Origin: Verrucomicrobiaceae bacterium UBA1938
GTDB taxonomy: Bacteria; Verrucomicrobiota; Verrucomicrobiia; Verrucomicrobiales; Verrucomicrobiaceae
Direction of reading: 5' to 3'
DNA length: 64,000 nucleotides
NCBI GenBank assembly: GCA_002336895.1
Contig: DDFC01000026.1
Location: 1 to 64,000 of the forward strand
Below, piece by piece: positions 61,947 through 64,000 of the stretch (within the stretch, counting starts at the first letter, position 1; each line of letters opens with the position of its first letter). The position numbers were made by a program, and so were the translations under genes. The notes under the pieces are model-generated. The model worked only from the letters and a program-made list of their open reading frames with translations, did no database searches and was not told the DNA's origin.

Positions 61947-62789
61947 TTGAACACCAAAACCAAGATCGGACTCGCCAGGCTCATCTACCGCGGTTTGCGG
62001 CTGGCCGGCCTCAGCCAGCAACGCATCATCACCCGCAATGGCATTCGCTTTGATGTGGATCTGGCGGAGGGCATCGACCTCTCCCTGTTCCTTTTCGGCA
62101 GTTTCCAGAAGTGGGTGATTGATGACTCGCTGCTGCCTGCCAAGAGCAACTTCTGCGCCATCGACATCGGGGCCAACATTGGCGCCATCTGCCTGCCGCT
62201 CGCCTCGCGGAATGCCGATGCCCGCATCATCGCCGTGGAACCCACCGACCACGCCTACAGGCGCCTTCTTCGCAACATTGAGCTCAACCCCGCCCTGCAG
62301 CCCCGCATCAAAGCCGTCCAGGCCTTCATGGGAGACGGCTCCCCGCCCGGCGATGCCATGATCGCATACCCCAGCTGGCGTCTCGACAACACCGCTGGTG
62401 AAAAGCACGAGGTGCATCTCGGCCTCGTTCACAAGGTCACCTGTCCCACGCTCTCCATCGATCTCCTGGTGCAGCAGGAAGGACTCACCCATCTTGATTT
62501 CATCAAGATCGACACCGACGGGCACGAGTTCGAAATCCTCCAGGGCGGCAGGCAGGCGATCACGCGCTGGCGGCCCATCATCGTCTTTGAGTTCTGCCTC
62601 TACGAAAACAAGAAACGCGGGCATACCTTTGACGAGTTTGTCTCCCTTTTCGCAGCCTTGGACTACGACATCTGTCTTGCAGACAAGAAGACGCGCGTTC
62701 CAGACGAGGCCGCCGCACGCCGTGTCGTGCCGGAGTTTGGCTCTTATGACTTCGTCGCCGTGCCGCGCCAGACACTTGCTGCTTCATGA
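61947..62789 (+). CDS. FkbM family methyltransferase
   Basis: A 280-residue protein. The frame has no early ATG: possible starts are GTG at 61863, TTG at 61917 and TTG at 61947. I prefer 61947 because the sequence after it (NTKTKIGLARLIYRGL) looks like the usual FkbM N-terminus, whereas the part before it is not conserved in character. The SAM loop is AIDIGANIGAI (about 71-81), then AVEPTDHAYRRL and the family motif FIKIDTDGHEFEIL. It overlaps the next gene by four bases. Confidence 0.78.
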   Translation: MNTKTKIGLARLIYRGLRLAGLSQQRIITRNGIRFDVDLAEGIDLSLFLFGSFQKWVIDDSLLPAKSNFCAIDIGANIGAICLPLASRNADARIIAVEPTDHAYRRLLRNIELNPALQPRIKAVQAFMGDGSPPGDAMIAYPSWRLDNTAGEKHEVHLGLVHKVTCPTLSIDLLVQQEGLTHLDFIKIDTDGHEFEILQGGRQAITRWRPIIVFEFCLYENKKRGHTFDEFVSLFAALDYDICLADKKTRVPDEAAARRVVPEFGSYDFVAVPRQTLAAS

Positions 62790-63586
62790 GTTCCACCCCG
62801 GATATGCAGAGCCAGCAGGTTGTCACTTCCCGTGAGGCGCAGGCCATGGCAGACGCGGCGGAGCTCAAATCCAGGCTCACCCCCAGTCCAGGCGACCGCT
62901 TCTACCTGCACTTGTCCGACCTGCGCCTGATGATGCAGGAGCTCATCCCGCTCATCTCCGGCAGGGTGCTGGACTACGGCTGCGGCGGCAGCCCGTACCG
63001 CCCCCTTTTCAAGCACGAGGCCTACGTCCGAGCAGACGTGGTGGGCATGACAGATCTGGATCTCATCATCACTCCGGGGCAGCCTCTGGATGTGCCGGAC
63101 GCGAGCTTTGACTGCATTCTCTCCACCCAGGTTCTGGAGCACGTGGCCGTGCCGCATCAATACCTGGCTGAGTGCCATCGCATGCTCAAGGATGGAGGTG
63201 CGCTGCTGCTCTCCACCCATGGCACCTTTCCTGACCACAGTGTGCCCTGGGATTTTCAGCGCTGGACCACCAACGGCCTGCGCAGGGATCTCGAGGCCGC
63301 CGGCTTCAAAGTGAAAAAAATCTGGAAGCTCACCACTGGTCCGCGCGCCGCTCTGCAGCTTCTGGAGCTGACCTTTGACCGCCTGCCCGCCGACAACTCA
63401 CCCTTTGGACTCGCCTTCAAGCTGCTGCGTGGCATGTGGCGCCGCATGCGCTCCGGTTTTCACCGCTGGGCGGACAAACACCAGGAGGCCTTCCGCATCG
63501 TTGCCGACAGCGACCACCAGCATCATCGCCTTTATCTCGGTATCATGTTGCATGCAGTAAAGGTTTCGGATATTCACGGTAAATAA
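62786..63586 (+). CDS. Class I SAM-dependent methyltransferase
   Basis: A 266-residue protein, ATG overlapping the previous stop. The SAM fold has RVLDYGCGGSPYRPLF, VPDASFDCILSTQVLEHVAV and RMLKDGGALLLSTHGTFPD, then VPWDFQRWTTNGLRRDLEAAGF. It is of the kind found in O-antigen and capsule loci. The substrate is unknown. Confidence 0.84.
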   Translation: MSSTPDMQSQQVVTSREAQAMADAAELKSRLTPSPGDRFYLHLSDLRLMMQELIPLISGRVLDYGCGGSPYRPLFKHEAYVRADVVGMTDLDLIITPGQPLDVPDASFDCILSTQVLEHVAVPHQYLAECHRMLKDGGALLLSTHGTFPDHSVPWDFQRWTTNGLRRDLEAAGFKVKKIWKLTTGPRAALQLLELTFDRLPADNSPFGLAFKLLRGMWRRMRSGFHRWADKHQEAFRIVADSDHQHHRLYLGIMLHAVKVSDIHGK

Positions 63587-63611
63587 ATCAGCATTTATAG
63601 ACCGTTGCCCC

Positions 63612-64000
63612 ATGCTGCAGCTGAAAAAAATCATTCCACCGCGTGTGCTCGAAGGCCTGCGCTACATCCGTCATGGGCGTCTTGTTTGGGATCGCGCACT
63701 GCCATCTTTCGTCCCGGTCGCAGCCATGACGACGAAGGAAGAACAAGTGCTCTTCACCCAGGCTGTCAGGGATGTGGCCGGGCTGCGTGGGGAAATTGTC
63801 GATCTGGGCTGCTGGCTCGGTTCCACCACGCTCTCCCTCGCCCAGGGGCTGCGGGAAATGAATGACTCCGGCAGGGTGCATGCCTATGACCGTTTCATCT
63901 GGGAGGCATGGATGGACCTTTACTCCAGCGAGCACTGGTGCGACTACATGCCAGGTGAGACATTTCTGCCTGAAACGCGCCGCCGCATGGGAGATCTCAA
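63612..64000 (+). CDS. Methyltransferase, partial (runs off the window)
   Basis: The reading frame opens at the ATG at 63612 and is still open at the last base (129 codons seen). It has IIPPRVLEGLRYI, then EEQVLFTQAVRDV and EIVDLGCWLGSTTLSLAQGL as a SAM-binding loop, followed by VHAYDRFIWEAWM. This looks like a TylF/class I O-methyltransferase for sugars. It is the eleventh methyltransferase in the window. The C-terminus is missing only because the window ends. Confidence 0.75.
   Translation, partial: MLQLKKIIPPRVLEGLRYIRHGRLVWDRALPSFVPVAAMTTKEEQVLFTQAVRDVAGLRGEIVDLGCWLGSTTLSLAQGLREMNDSGRVHAYDRFIWEAWMDLYSSEHWCDYMPGETFLPETRRRMGDL

Overview
The window looks like chromosomal DNA from a high-GC, Gram-negative-type bacterium, most likely of the phylum Verrucomicrobiota (a Prosthecobacter/Verrucomicrobium-like lineage). 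This is inferred from three things: the giant autotransporter-associated beta-strand-repeat protein, the small secreted proteins that end in a 'DPDGDGLSNYAEFAFGTNP' calcium-binding motif plus a FFRTRLP-type terminus, and the lack of clear Shine-Dalgarno sites. No rRNA, tRNA, CRISPR array, transposase or phage gene was seen.

Region 1 (about 0.4-9.7 kb) is ordinary chromosome. A minus-strand trio encodes a coiled-coil membrane protein, DprA and a secreted nitrilase-like hydrolase. Next come a plus-strand FkbM methyltransferase and a minus-strand group: a VanZ-like membrane protein, a GDP-mannose 6-dehydrogenase (AlgD type) and a secreted esterase. A YdcF/ElyC-like protein is divergent from that group.

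Region 2 (about 9.8-27.2 kb) is a surface-protein island. One 4,991-residue secreted protein is built from a long beta-strand-repeat stalk, one Ig-like 'anchor D' domain and two eight-repeat beta-propellers separated by Ig-like domains. It ends inside the last propeller repeat, with no visible outer-membrane barrel or sorting signal. It is flanked on both sides, in the same orientation, by two nearly identical 249-residue genes (236 of 249 residues the same) whose encoded C-terminal domain is of the kind that normally ends such large proteins. Its AT-richer leader contains an RpoN-like promoter, TGGCAC-N5-TTGC.

Region 3 (about 27.3-64 kb, running off the right edge) is a very large cell-surface polysaccharide cluster. 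It holds about ten glycosyltransferases, ten methyltransferases beyond the one in region 1, a pyruvyl transferase, two OafA-type acyltransferases, two hexapeptide acetyltransferases, a GbsR/MarR-type regulator and a Wzm/Wzt ABC exporter whose Wzt carries a glycan-binding C-terminal domain. It also has a CDP-sugar branch: RfbF, RfbG, a C-methyltransferase, an RmlC-type epimerase, a reductase and, further on, a CDP-paratose-2-epimerase-like protein. No RfbH is present. The genes read as a pathway that makes, decorates and exports an O-antigen or capsule rich in methylated and branched deoxysugars. Many adjacent genes overlap by 1-4 bases (ATGA, TGATG, GTGA), so they are probably translationally coupled operons.

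The features most worth following up are the giant protein with its twin flanking genes, the repeat structure inside it, a 12-base element shared by the promoter regions of the giant gene and the polysaccharide regulator, and the unusual CDP-sugar gene set.
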